DNA from: Rhodospirillaceae bacterium | GTDB lineage: Bacteria > Pseudomonadota > Alphaproteobacteria > UBA8366 | Assembly: GCA_002711555.1 (NCBI GenBank) | Contig: PARQ01000015.1 | Span: 1-64,000 of the forward strand | Reading direction: 5' to 3' | Length of the DNA: 64,000 nucleotides | Shown here: in pieces, positions 46,873 to 55,381 of the stretch | Layout: the number at the start of each line of letters is the position of its first letter | How positions within the stretch are numbered: the first letter of the stretch is position 1 | Program-made: the position numbers and the translations under genes | The notes under the pieces: model-generated | What the model saw: only the letters and a program-made list of their open reading frames with translations | Databases searched by the model: none | What the model was told of the DNA's origin: nothing

Positions 46873-47361
46873 ATGCCATCTCTCAAACTATTGACAATGA
46901 ATAATAACGGAACGAAGCAAGTAGGTATGATCGATAAAAAAATGTGCAAGGGCGACCCAGTCCCAGTTTCCGGTTTCGGCCATGTGGCTATAGCAGTGCC
47001 GGATTTAGATATCGCTATGAATTTTTATAAAGAGCATTTTGGTTGCGAAGTCAGTGAGCCTGTTGTTGTGGACACTCAGCTTATACGTATGGCCTATGTT
47101 CATTTGGGAAATACTGAGCTTGAATTGATGGAACCTATTGGCGAGAAATCGCCAATCTCGAAATTTATCGAACGCAACCCCAATGGGGGTATTCATCATA
47201 TATGCTTGCGTGTACCTGATGTCAGCACAGCTGCTGACGGTGCAAGGAAAGCCGGATTGCGAATATTAAGTGGAGAGAAACTGGCCAAGGGCTACAAAGG
47301 TCAGGATTTATTTTTCCTACACCCTAAGGATACCTTGGGGACATTAATCGAAATTGAATAG
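46873..47361 (+). CDS. Methylmalonyl-CoA epimerase-like VOC protein
   Basis: 162-residue glyoxalase/VOC-fold protein. HVAIAVPDLDIAMNFYKEHFG, YVHLGNTELELMEPIGEKSPISKF, GGIHHICLRVPDV and the final TLIEIE match methylmalonyl-CoA epimerase, with the metal ligands His (first HVAI), Glu (LELME), His (HHICL) and Glu (IEIE) in place. No mutase subunit is in the window, so a role as an epimerase or isomerase of another acyl-CoA is possible. Shorter starts at 46897 or 46927 (AGTAGGT before it) would give the more usual 144-residue protein. Leads a plus-strand run with crotonase, CaiB and CoA-transferase genes. Confidence 0.8.
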   Translation: MPSLKLLTMNNNGTKQVGMIDKKMCKGDPVPVSGFGHVAIAVPDLDIAMNFYKEHFGCEVSEPVVVDTQLIRMAYVHLGNTELELMEPIGEKSPISKFIERNPNGGIHHICLRVPDVSTAADGARKAGLRILSGEKLAKGYKGQDLFFLHPKDTLGTLIEIE

Positions 47362-47407
47362 AAAATTTTGCGTACCAAACCTTCAAAAATATATGGAGAT
47401 AACAAAT

Positions 47408-48277
47408 ATGAGTGAAAAAACCGATTATAACGAAATCATTTACGAAGTTATAAATGGGGTTGCATGGATTACTATCAACCGGCCAGAAGTGCAAAATGCA
47501 TTTCGTGAACAGACGTTAGATGAGTTAATTGATGCCTTTCAATCAACTCGTCACGACCCAACTATTGCGGTTGCTGTGGTAACCGGTGCAGGCGACACGG
47601 CATTTTCTGCTGGCGGTGATTTTCATGCGATGATGCGGTTAAACTGGCAAAATGCGGCTCAATGGAACGATCGCATGCTCGGTTGTGCTATGGCAATACG
47701 GGGGCTTCATATTCCTGTCATCGCTATGATTAACGGCTGGTGCATGGGGGGTGGCCATGAGCTTGCCCTTTGGTGTGATTTAGCAATCGCATCAGATGAT
47801 GCAACCTTAGGGCAAACCGGTGCCCGTGTCGGGGCTTGCCCGACAGTGGGTGCAACTCAATATATACCGCGCCTAATTGGTGAACGTCTTGCTCGCGATA
47901 TGATTTTCGGGTGCCGTACTTTTAAAGGGCCGGAAGCAGAGGCAGTTGGACTCATTAATCGGTCAGTGCCGAAAGAAAAGTTGCGTGCAACTGTTGAGGA
48001 ATATTGCGAGCGCATAAAGGGCTATAGCGCCCAAACTTTAAGGCAGACCAAGCGATCACTAAATTTTGAATCTGACCAGCTTTACGCTTCTTGGCAGCAC
48101 GGAATGGAGTTACTGGCACATGTCTGGGGTTCAGAAGAGAGCTTGGAAGGGATGAACGCCTTCATGGAAAAACGGAAGCCAGATTTCGGCAAATTCCGTG
48201 AGCGTAATAAGAATGCTATGGATGATTATCTACACGGTCTAGCAAACGACGAGAACATGCGCCCACCAAAGAAATAA
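47408..48277 (+). CDS. Enoyl-CoA hydratase/isomerase-family protein, MenB/BadI-like branch
   Basis: 289-residue crotonase. Oxyanion-hole segments AFSAGGDFHAM and NGWCMGGGHELALWCD are present. The following LGQTGARVGACPTVGATQYIPRLIGERLARDMIFGCR resembles MenB and the ring-cleaving BadI rather than ordinary hydratases (EEAF..PE..lg..P), and the C-terminal half (QTKRSLNFESDQ) is also BadI-like. Both branches form or break C-C bonds in CoA-activated rings or chains. Start: ATG 47408, nine bases after GGAG; a longer TTG frame overlaps the VOC gene. Operon with the VOC gene before and CaiB copy 2 after it (11 bp). Confidence 0.82.
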   Translation: MSEKTDYNEIIYEVINGVAWITINRPEVQNAFREQTLDELIDAFQSTRHDPTIAVAVVTGAGDTAFSAGGDFHAMMRLNWQNAAQWNDRMLGCAMAIRGLHIPVIAMINGWCMGGGHELALWCDLAIASDDATLGQTGARVGACPTVGATQYIPRLIGERLARDMIFGCRTFKGPEAEAVGLINRSVPKEKLRATVEEYCERIKGYSAQTLRQTKRSLNFESDQLYASWQHGMELLAHVWGSEESLEGMNAFMEKRKPDFGKFRERNKNAMDDYLHGLANDENMRPPKK

Positions 48278-48288
48278 GGTTATAGTTC

Positions 48289-49503
48289 ATGAGTGAGAAA
48301 GCAAGTGGACGGCCTCTATCTGGCATCCGGGTCATTGATTTGACCCGGATACTCGCCGGGCCTTTTTGCACAATGAATTTGGGAGATATGGGTGCTGAGA
48401 TTATAAAAATTGAGCAGCCCAGAAAGGGCGACGACACTCGCGCGTGGGGACCTCCGTTTGTGGGATCAGAATCCGCGTACTTCCTTGGAATAAATCGTAA
48501 TAAGAAAAGTGTTACCCTCGATCTTAAGAACCCTCATGGGTTGGAGATACTCAAGACGCTGATTAAGGGTGCTGACGTCATTATCGAAAACTTTAAGGTT
48601 GGCACATTGGAAAGGTGGGGTCTCACTCGGGAATGGATGGAGGTGAATGCACCGAAGGTGGTTCATGCTCAGATTACCGGATATGGAGAAAAGGGTCCGA
48701 AAGCGGGAATGCCAGGGTACGACTTTTTACTTCAGGCAGAAGCTGGCTTGATGGCAATTACTGGAGAAGAAAAAAGTTCCCCGATGAAACTTGGTGTCGC
48801 TATTGTTGATGTATGCACGGGTATTTATGCAGCAATGAGCATACTTGCTGCTCTGAATGCTCGGAACCGCACTGGCAAGGGCCAAAAAACCTCAGTAACG
48901 CTTTATGACTCCGCACTTTCAGTTTTGGTCAATGTGGCATCGAATTATTTAATAAGTGGAGATGAGGCTGAGCGCTATGGAAATGGTCACCCCAATATTG
49001 TACCTTATCGGGATTTTCCTTGTGGCCCAGCGGGCGATAGTGAGATTGCTCTGGCTGTCGGCAACGATAATCAATTTGCAAAGCTTGCTGTATTGGTTGG
49101 GCATCCAGAATGGTCTCAAGATGAACGATATAAGACTAACCCTAACCGGGTCCGTCACCGTGAAGAGGTTGACGAAATGGTGCGCGAAGCCTTGAGTGCG
49201 AAGAAGGCTGTTGACTGGATTGCGCTTTTCGAAAGTGAGGGAATTCCTTGTAGTGTGATCAATTCTGTAGGTGATGCGTTACGTAGCCCTCAGACCAAAG
49301 CGAATATGATGATAGAAAAAATTGAGCACCCGACCGCTGGTTTGATTTCTATGCTGGGCATACCCTATCAATTTTCTGATACCCCGGCGGGTATTTCGGC
49401 GCCGCCGCCACTGCTAGGAGCTGATACTGATGCCGTGTTGTCTCAGCTTGCTAACATAAGCGCGGAAGAGCTGGTAAAGCTAAGAAAAGGTGGCGCTATC
49501 TAG
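48289..49503 (+). CDS. CaiB/BaiF-family (class III) CoA-transferase, copy 2
   Basis: 404 residues. Motifs: SGIRVIDLTRILAGPFCTM, MGAEIIKIEQPRKGDDTR, FLGINRNKKSVTLDLK, VIIENFKVG, ARG-type GYGEKGPKAGMPGYDFLLQA, and the catalytic aspartate (Asp174) in AIVDVCTGIYAA. About the same size as the copy at 41239 but clearly divergent from it, so the two probably use different acids. It is followed after 14 bp by the class I CoA-transferase pair; three separate CoA-transferases therefore lie in one 10-kb stretch. Confidence 0.9.
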   Translation: MSEKASGRPLSGIRVIDLTRILAGPFCTMNLGDMGAEIIKIEQPRKGDDTRAWGPPFVGSESAYFLGINRNKKSVTLDLKNPHGLEILKTLIKGADVIIENFKVGTLERWGLTREWMEVNAPKVVHAQITGYGEKGPKAGMPGYDFLLQAEAGLMAITGEEKSSPMKLGVAIVDVCTGIYAAMSILAALNARNRTGKGQKTSVTLYDSALSVLVNVASNYLISGDEAERYGNGHPNIVPYRDFPCGPAGDSEIALAVGNDNQFAKLAVLVGHPEWSQDERYKTNPNRVRHREEVDEMVREALSAKKAVDWIALFESEGIPCSVINSVGDALRSPQTKANMMIEKIEHPTAGLISMLGIPYQFSDTPAGISAPPPLLGADTDAVLSQLANISAEELVKLRKGGAI

Positions 49504-49517
49504 GGAGACGGGCAAAT

Positions 49518-50417
49518 ATGGATAAATCCGCCGAAATAAGCGATTTGGTTGAGGAGCATGTAAATGATGGCGACACAATATTTGTCGGTGGGTTTGGCCA
49601 TTGTGTCCCCTTTGCATTATGCTTTGAGATTATTCGTCAGGGAAAGAGGGACCTGACACTTTGCCGTTCGGGTACCGATATTCTGTTCGATATAATGATT
49701 GGCGCTGGAGTTGCATCAAAAGTTATCTTTGGTTACTTGGGGAATCCGGGTATCGGACTTGGCCATGCTTTCCGTAGGGCGGTTGAAGCCGGGACGTTGA
49801 CTTACGAGGATTGGACGAACATGTCTATGATTCTGCGTTTCGAGGCGGCCCGCCAAGGGATTCCCTTCCTGCCGGCACGAATATTACAATTAGGGGACAT
49901 TGCAAATGCTTCTATACCCGGCACGATCGAAGTGAAGACGATAGACTGTCCCTATACTAGCGAAAAACTAGCATGTATTCCTGCTCTTAAACCCGATGTG
50001 GCGTTGGTGCATGCTCATCAGTCGGATAGGTCCGGTAATGTTCAGCTAATAGGTGTTGATGGAGACATGTTTACTGGCGCTCTTGCTTCGGAAAAGATTC
50101 TGGTGACAGTAGAGCGGTTTGTTGATACCGCGAGAATAACTAGATTACCTGAGGCCACCCGTATCCCTGCCTACCGGACTACTGCGGTGGCTGCGGTGCC
50201 TTGGGGGGCGCACCCATCCTACGTGGAGGGCGTTTACGGGCGTGATGATGATCAATATTTCGCTTATGACCGAGAGGCACGTGATGTAGAGGGATTGGAG
50301 GATTACCTTAGGCGATGGATATATAATTGTGCAAATCATTCGGCTTATTTGAACGCAGTGGGTAAAAAACGTCTCAACGTTCTCGAAGAGCAGGCGAGCC
50401 GAAGGGAAATAGGGTGA
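49518..50417 (+). CDS. Class I CoA-transferase subunit alpha (GctA/IpdA-like)
   Basis: 299-residue alpha subunit of a glutaconate-CoA-transferase/IpdAB-type enzyme: DGDTIFVGGFGHCVPFALCFEIIRQ (family VHDGdtv.vGGf), LTLCRSGTDILFDIMIGAG, NPGIGLGHAFRRAVEAGTL, the YEDWTNMSMILRFEAARQGIPFLPAR segment equivalent to the Glu-containing IpdA loop, and VALVHAHQSDRSGNVQ. GctAB transfers CoA; mycobacterial IpdAB opens a steroid-derived ring as a hydrolase. Which applies here is open. It overlaps the beta-subunit gene by 4 bp (GTGA). Confidence 0.87.
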   Translation: MDKSAEISDLVEEHVNDGDTIFVGGFGHCVPFALCFEIIRQGKRDLTLCRSGTDILFDIMIGAGVASKVIFGYLGNPGIGLGHAFRRAVEAGTLTYEDWTNMSMILRFEAARQGIPFLPARILQLGDIANASIPGTIEVKTIDCPYTSEKLACIPALKPDVALVHAHQSDRSGNVQLIGVDGDMFTGALASEKILVTVERFVDTARITRLPEATRIPAYRTTAVAAVPWGAHPSYVEGVYGRDDDQYFAYDREARDVEGLEDYLRRWIYNCANHSAYLNAVGKKRLNVLEEQASRREIG

Positions 50418-51151
50418 TAGGTCTTCCGGTTGCTATTAGATTAGCGCTTGCTGCCGCGCGCGAATTGCAGAATGGCGAGGTCTGTTTTGTTGGCATTGGT
50501 AATCCATCTGATGCGGCACTGCTTGCCAAACATAGCCGGGCTCCTGAATTGACTTTGATTTTTGAGTCGGGTGTTGTGGGTTCAAATCCAATCTCTAAAC
50601 CACCCCTCTCGACTGGGAGCCCTTCAGTCGCTGAGAAGGCGACAATGATCACTGATGGGCTGGCAGTTTTTTCAGAGCTACAGGCAGGTCGTATCGATGT
50701 AGGCCTCTTATCAGCAGCGCAAGTGGACCTATTTGGTAATCTTAATAGTACCGTGATTGGATCATACAACCAGCCCAAAATTCGAATGGTCGGTTCAGGC
50801 GGTGCACATGATATTGCCTGCCTCGTTAAACGCCTTATTATTCTGATGCCGCATGACCCGAGAAGATTTTTAGAGAAAGTAGACTTCATTACTAGTCCTG
50901 GCTTGTCGGACAGGCGCTCTGATTTGAAGCTTCCTCCGGGGCCGGTTTCGCTAATCACCGAGAGAGCCAGGTTTTCTTTTGAGAGCGGCACGGCAGCGCT
51001 TTCCGCAACTATGCCGGGTTACAGTGAAGAAGACGCAGTCGAGGGTCTATCATGGAAAGTAAAAAAAACATCGGACTTTGCGTCGATAGAAAAATTTGGA
51101 AAAAAAGAACTGGAAGCGGCAAGATCGTGCCTTCAGTATCTCTTCAACTAA
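50414..51151 (+). CDS. Class I CoA-transferase subunit beta (GctB/IpdB-like)
   Basis: 245-residue beta subunit: ALAAARELQNGEVCFVGIGNPSDAALLAK (family G.g.P..a...A), ELTLIFESGVVGSNP with a Glu in the position of the catalytic glutamate of class I CoA-transferases, DVGLLSAAQVDLFGNLNSTVIG, and MVGSGGAHDIACLVKRLIILMPH. Keeping Glu in the FESG motif favours true CoA-transfer over the IpdB-like hydrolase. The start is a GTG or ATG-like codon overlapping the alpha-subunit stop. Last gene of the plus-strand run; convergent with the hydrolase gene. Confidence 0.86.
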   Translation: MIGLPVAIRLALAAARELQNGEVCFVGIGNPSDAALLAKHSRAPELTLIFESGVVGSNPISKPPLSTGSPSVAEKATMITDGLAVFSELQAGRIDVGLLSAAQVDLFGNLNSTVIGSYNQPKIRMVGSGGAHDIACLVKRLIILMPHDPRRFLEKVDFITSPGLSDRRSDLKLPPGPVSLITERARFSFESGTAALSATMPGYSEEDAVEGLSWKVKKTSDFASIEKFGKKELEAARSCLQYLFN

Positions 51152-51155
51152 TTTC

Positions 51156-52325
51156 TCAATCGAAGAATCCGTCACCATTGAGCTTTATGAAACGCTTTTT
51201 ATTATGACCTGCTGCAAGATTGCCATTCATGGCGTTTAGCATCCATTGTGCGATAAAATCGAAGGTGACACCGCCCCCAAGATTCTTTGGTGCACGAATA
51301 CGGTGGAATTCGTCCTCGAATATCCACATTTCTTTGGGGCAGCTTAGTACATTGTAAACTTCCTCGGCATCTTCGAGGGGATTTAATGGATCAAATTCCC
51401 CGATCCCCATGAGGACAGGACATTGCACCTTGTTGGCAAAACCTTTCAGAGTGTACCCTTTAATTTCTTCATCAAAAGCTTCCTCATCCTCAGTACCCGC
51501 CATAGCCATGAAGACCTGTTTAAAGCGAATGGTAACCTCCTGAAAAATAACCATGCGATCCCAGTAGTAACAAGCCACAGCACCAGCAACACATGCGAAG
51601 CGGCCGTCCTCAGCAGCCGCTCGCAGTGACCAATAGGTGCCAAAGCTGCGTCCTGAAATGCCAATCCGGTTTTCATCGACGTCATCACGCTTTTTAAGAA
51701 AGTTGAAAGCGCCAGATGCGGCTACTGAATGATCGCCAGGATGGACATGGATACCCCGCATCAACGCTTCACCTTGGCCTGGCCCATCAATGCATAGCAG
51801 ATTCATGCCGCGTGCGATGAATGGGTTAGCATCTATTTTTGGATAGTTTTCCTTTGTGTTATCCATTCCGGGAATAAATAGCACCGTTGGTTTTTCTCCG
51901 TGCCCCGGCGCTAAATGTAAAACACCGGGAATAGTTGTATCACGGTAAGGGATTTCCACTAGTTCAATTTTGTAATCAGCTAGAGCAAATGCACGTCGGG
52001 CACAATCATGGGCGCGGCCAAGAATTTCCCAGCGTTTAGGGTCCGTTGGCGGAATAAAAAAATGCTGTGCTTCTTTGTAATTTTCGGCAGCTATCTCGTA
52101 AAGCTTTCGTGCATTGAGTGTGTCTCCGGCCGCATCTGCTCCGCGGGCAATTTTCTCGGAATGTTGAGCTTCTTTCAGCAAGTATTTCGATACCATGCGT
52201 ATCGACTTTGCTTGTTTAGGCATATCACGTGCGTCGTATTCGTAGTGAACTGCCCGGCCTGAAGTATTGAGCACATAGTCATAGATCCACTGTTGACCAT
52301 CACGCGCGCGGATCGGGTTTTTCAT
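51156..52325 (-). CDS. Alpha/beta hydrolase with N-terminal helical cap (DHPON-hydrolase/FrsA-like)
   Basis: 389 residues. An N-terminal helical part (about 1-115) precedes the alpha/beta-hydrolase core. Catalytic triad seen as Ser227 in GISGRSFGT, Asp312 in GEFDPLNP and His341 in DEFHRIRAP; oxyanion segment FIPGMDNTKENYP. The architecture and spacing match the 2,6-dihydroxypseudooxynicotine hydrolase-like C-C hydrolases as well as FrsA-type esterases. In this block a C-C bond or ester hydrolysis late in a degradation route is plausible. It is transcribed 19 bp after the amidohydrolase gene on the same strand. Confidence 0.83.
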   Translation of the reverse strand: MKNPIRARDGQQWIYDYVLNTSGRAVHYEYDARDMPKQAKSIRMVSKYLLKEAQHSEKIARGADAAGDTLNARKLYEIAAENYKEAQHFFIPPTDPKRWEILGRAHDCARRAFALADYKIELVEIPYRDTTIPGVLHLAPGHGEKPTVLFIPGMDNTKENYPKIDANPFIARGMNLLCIDGPGQGEALMRGIHVHPGDHSVAASGAFNFLKKRDDVDENRIGISGRSFGTYWSLRAAAEDGRFACVAGAVACYYWDRMVIFQEVTIRFKQVFMAMAGTEDEEAFDEEIKGYTLKGFANKVQCPVLMGIGEFDPLNPLEDAEEVYNVLSCPKEMWIFEDEFHRIRAPKNLGGGVTFDFIAQWMLNAMNGNLAAGHNKKRFIKLNGDGFFD

Positions 52326-52344
52326 TTTGGCATCCCTAAATTTT

Positions 52345-53427
52345 TCATATTTTTAAAAGCTTCTTAACTGTACCGCTGAGAATGGCTTCTATATCTTCGT
52401 CGCTCAATCCTTCGACACTCAGCAAATGGGCGATTGGATTGATATTGCTCATTCCGGCTGGGTAATCAGTTCCTAGGACTAGTTGCCCGGCACCGCATTC
52501 ACGAATAAGGTGGTGGAGATTTTCGGTGCCAAAGACTACTGTGTCGAAATAAAGCTGATTTAGGTAGTCGCTTGGTGCTTTTTTTTCAGCACCTCGCCCT
52601 CCACGATCGCCACTGTTATGGCCGTGGTTAAAGCGACCTATATTGGAGGCTAAAAATCCGCCGCCATGGGCGGCGACGATTTTCAGTCCTGGGAACTTAT
52701 CTAAAGTGCCCTCATATATTAGATGTGCTAACGCGACTGTCGTGTCGAGCGGGTTTCCGATGATATTCGATAGAAAACCTTTGCCCTTGAAACGCGGGGC
52801 ACCTTCCCGGAAATGACGAGGATGGATGAAGATAGGAGCATCCAACTCTTCTGCTTTGGCCCAGAAGGGGTGAAAACGTTCATCCGACAACTCTTCGCCA
52901 TCAAGCGCAGCTGTAATCATTGCCCCACGGTGTCCCATTTCCTTTACATTATATTCTAGTTGGGTCGCTGCGAGTTCGGGGTGTTGCAGTGCGACTATCG
53001 AGAGAGGCACAAAGCGGTCGGGATGCATTACGCAAATCTCTGTAATTTTTTCGTTTTGAATTTGGCACAAATCCTGGGCTAGGTTGTACTCCGCCCAATG
53101 ATGATGATGAAAAACGCTAATCGACAATACTTGGATATCAACGCCCATGGCATTCATTGCGTTCAGGCGCCTTTCAACTTCCTGCCCTTTTCCCCATCCT
53201 CCTTGGCCAAACGGATCTTTGCCGCCCAACTCAGGTCTATCTTTGATTAGAGGCATGATTTCGGGAAATTGGCAATGCGCATGCATATCGATGACAAGTT
53301 GCTTCTTACCGTTGACAGTAATTGGGCGCGGTGTCTCGGATGTCAGCGTCGATGGGTTTCTTGTAAAACACGGTGCGTTTGCACGATAGGTTAGCTCACA
53401 GCCGATACATTCAACGTTGTCGGACAT
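52345..53427 (-). CDS. ACMSD-like amidohydrolase-superfamily protein (decarboxylase or hydrolase)
   Basis: 360 residues of the amidohydrolase_2 family. Metal-site H-x-H in VIDMHAHCQFP (His49, His51), His in FIHPRHFREG, His in VAAHGGGFLA and Asp in LGTDYPAGM. Homologues decarboxylate aminocarboxymuconate semialdehyde, resorcylates or similar ring-derived acids. An unusual 40-residue N-terminal extension CIGCELTYRANAPC carries several cysteines. The frame runs to 53490, but ATG at 53427 is preferred, seven bases after GGGGG. Forms an operon with the alpha/beta hydrolase gene. Confidence 0.83.
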   Translation of the reverse strand: MSDNVECIGCELTYRANAPCFTRNPSTLTSETPRPITVNGKKQLVIDMHAHCQFPEIMPLIKDRPELGGKDPFGQGGWGKGQEVERRLNAMNAMGVDIQVLSISVFHHHHWAEYNLAQDLCQIQNEKITEICVMHPDRFVPLSIVALQHPELAATQLEYNVKEMGHRGAMITAALDGEELSDERFHPFWAKAEELDAPIFIHPRHFREGAPRFKGKGFLSNIIGNPLDTTVALAHLIYEGTLDKFPGLKIVAAHGGGFLASNIGRFNHGHNSGDRGGRGAEKKAPSDYLNQLYFDTVVFGTENLHHLIRECGAGQLVLGTDYPAGMSNINPIAHLLSVEGLSDEDIEAILSGTVKKLLKI

Positions 53428-53507
53428 GAATGTTCCCCCTTTGTCTAATTCCCTATTGAGCAAGCTAGCTGAGCTCTTACAGAGGCGCAAGCCGTGCGGT
53501 CTCGAAT

Positions 53508-54914
53508 TTATTCGCTAACAGCCTCGATTTGTTTTTTCAGCTCAATGTACTCTTTGGAGTTTTCTGGGAGCTTACGGAGTGCTTTCATCATGAGATCTTT
53601 CCCGATGCCAATGCGACCCGCTGAGGCTTCTGCGCGGCCCAAAAGAAATAGTGCTTCAAGATTGTCTGGGTCAACTGCCAGAACTTGACGCATCACTGCG
53701 ACAGATTCTTTGGTCTGTTTGTTTTCCGAAACCCTCCGTAACGTGCGTCCATAATGCAGGAGGATTTCTACGTTCTTTGGCGCAAGTTGAGCTGCCCTCC
53801 GTAAAGAAGCCTCCTCTTTGGAAACTTCTCCTAACATTCGATATGCGTTTGCAGCTTTTACCCAGCTATCCAAATCATCTTGATTTTTACGAAGCTTTTG
53901 TTCTAGCCGTCCCACCATATACCTAACCAACTGGTTCTGGTCCGCCTTGGATACTAGAGTGGCGGCGCCAAAATCTTGCTTCGTTATCCACCATGCAGGT
54001 GAACTCTTTAATAATTCTCCAATTAAATGCCCTGCTTGAGCGGATAGTATTGGTTTCAGCCCAATCTTTTCCGCAATAGTATCTGCAGAGTATAATAGTA
54101 TCGGTAGATATGGTGCATCAATAGGGCTCTCGTCGATCAAGGTTTGTATTGCTGTATAAGCCTTGGGCTCATTCCCGTCGGCTGCATCGGCTAAGGCTAG
54201 GTAGTAGCGCGCTCTTGGTTCGGCGGGCTCTTTTTCTAAAACGGACAAAAATGTGGATCGAACATTTGGTGTAAATCTTTTGCCAGCAGCGAAATAAAAA
54301 GTTTCCCCATAAATAGAATGAGCTTCTATATCTCGACTATCAATGTTAACAGCCCTCTCTGCGGAAAGCACAGCTTTTTCGTACTTCCCAAGATTTATGT
54401 AATAGCGTGCCAGCATTGCCCAGCCGCGAGCATTTTTTGATTCAACTTGTAACTGCTGCAGTAAGCTTTGGGCCATAACCTCGAAATTATTCGAATTAGC
54501 GGACCCTGCCTGGGTCTCATCCTTTGGGTGCATGATAAATCTCTGATCAACTAGGTTAGGCTGACCAACGGCAATATAAAGTCCGAATGAAACTACAGGA
54601 ACGAGGATTACAGTAGTAACGAGGATTATATCTCTCAGTTTTTTTGAAAAGCGAGCTGCTATGTCATTTTCGACGACCCTGGCAGAAGCTAGAAGTCGGC
54701 GCGCGATATGAGTTCGGCCAACTTTTGCTTCAGTGTCGCTTAACTTACCTTCCTTATGATCATGCTCAAGCTTGTTGAGCTGTGCCGTATAAACTTCCTT
54801 ATCATCTCGGGGAAAATCGCTTCTTCCTGAATTAACCCTCAAGAGTGGCCACAGTAAAGCGCCAAGGCCAATCCCTAGGAGTATCGATGCAAATAACCAG
54901 AAAATCTTTGTCAG
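53508..54914 (-). CDS. ccmI: Cytochrome c biogenesis protein CcmI (CycH), apparent CTG start
   Basis: TPR protein that binds apocytochrome c and presents it to CcmFH. Counting from CTG at 54914 it has 468 residues: one short N-terminal membrane span (TKIFWLFASILLGIGLGALL), the CcmI YTAQLNKLEHDHKEGKL and RTHIARRLLASARV region, a second span (about 95-115) and periplasmic TPRs. The only ordinary start, TTG at 54842, would delete most of the first span. The CTG overlaps the ccmH stop by four bases (CTGA, as ATGA overlaps usually do) with AGAGG directly before it. Last gene of the ccm run, divergent from nothing nearby. Confidence 0.88.
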   Translation of the reverse strand: MTKIFWLFASILLGIGLGALLWPLLRVNSGRSDFPRDDKEVYTAQLNKLEHDHKEGKLSDTEAKVGRTHIARRLLASARVVENDIAARFSKKLRDIILVTTVILVPVVSFGLYIAVGQPNLVDQRFIMHPKDETQAGSANSNNFEVMAQSLLQQLQVESKNARGWAMLARYYINLGKYEKAVLSAERAVNIDSRDIEAHSIYGETFYFAAGKRFTPNVRSTFLSVLEKEPAEPRARYYLALADAADGNEPKAYTAIQTLIDESPIDAPYLPILLYSADTIAEKIGLKPILSAQAGHLIGELLKSSPAWWITKQDFGAATLVSKADQNQLVRYMVGRLEQKLRKNQDDLDSWVKAANAYRMLGEVSKEEASLRRAAQLAPKNVEILLHYGRTLRRVSENKQTKESVAVMRQVLAVDPDNLEALFLLGRAEASAGRIGIGKDLMMKALRKLPENSKEYIELKKQIEAVSE

Positions 54915-55381
54915 CCTCTGTTATTAATAAGTTCTGAAATCCGTTTCTCTTCATCTTCACTCAAAACAAGTGAACGTTGTATGGAGTCTCTTTGAGAATG
55001 GCGCCGGAAAAATATAAATATACCAATGATGCCCGCCAATAAGATTATGATTGGTCCAAACCACAGGATGTAGGTGTCGCTGGCGATGCGAGGGCGTAGT
55101 AATACGAATTCGCCATACCTGGTTACAAGGTAATTCCTTATATCCTCATCAGAGGCGCCTTCTTTTAATTTTTTGCGCACTAGCTTACGAAGATCTTTGG
55201 CCAGGTCGGCATCGGAGTCATCGATTGATTGATTCTGACAAACAAGACATCGAATATCTACAGATAAGGCCCTAGCACGAGTTTCAAGACGTGGATCCTC
55301 TAGTAACTCATTAGGCTCAACCGTCTGAGCGGATGTGGTAAACAGCATCATTAGCACTAAGGGAAGCAGAAAGGGTTTCAT
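54911..55381 (-). CDS. ccmH: Cytochrome c biogenesis protein CcmH
   Basis: 156-residue CcmH (CcmL/CycL type) thiol-disulfide protein of heme-ligation: signal peptide (FLLPLVLMMLFTTSAQT), the RCLVCQNQS redox C-x2-C, LRKLVRKKLKEGASDEDIRNYLVTRYGEFVLL and a C-terminal membrane anchor (about 112-132). It reduces apocytochrome CXXCH disulfides. ATG at 55381 shares one base with the ccmG stop (TAATG); a longer frame within ccmG is less likely. Confidence 0.94.
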   Translation of the reverse strand: MKPFLLPLVLMMLFTTSAQTVEPNELLEDPRLETRARALSVDIRCLVCQNQSIDDSDADLAKDLRKLVRKKLKEGASDEDIRNYLVTRYGEFVLLRPRIASDTYILWFGPIIILLAGIIGIFIFFRRHSQRDSIQRSLVLSEDEEKRISELINNRG

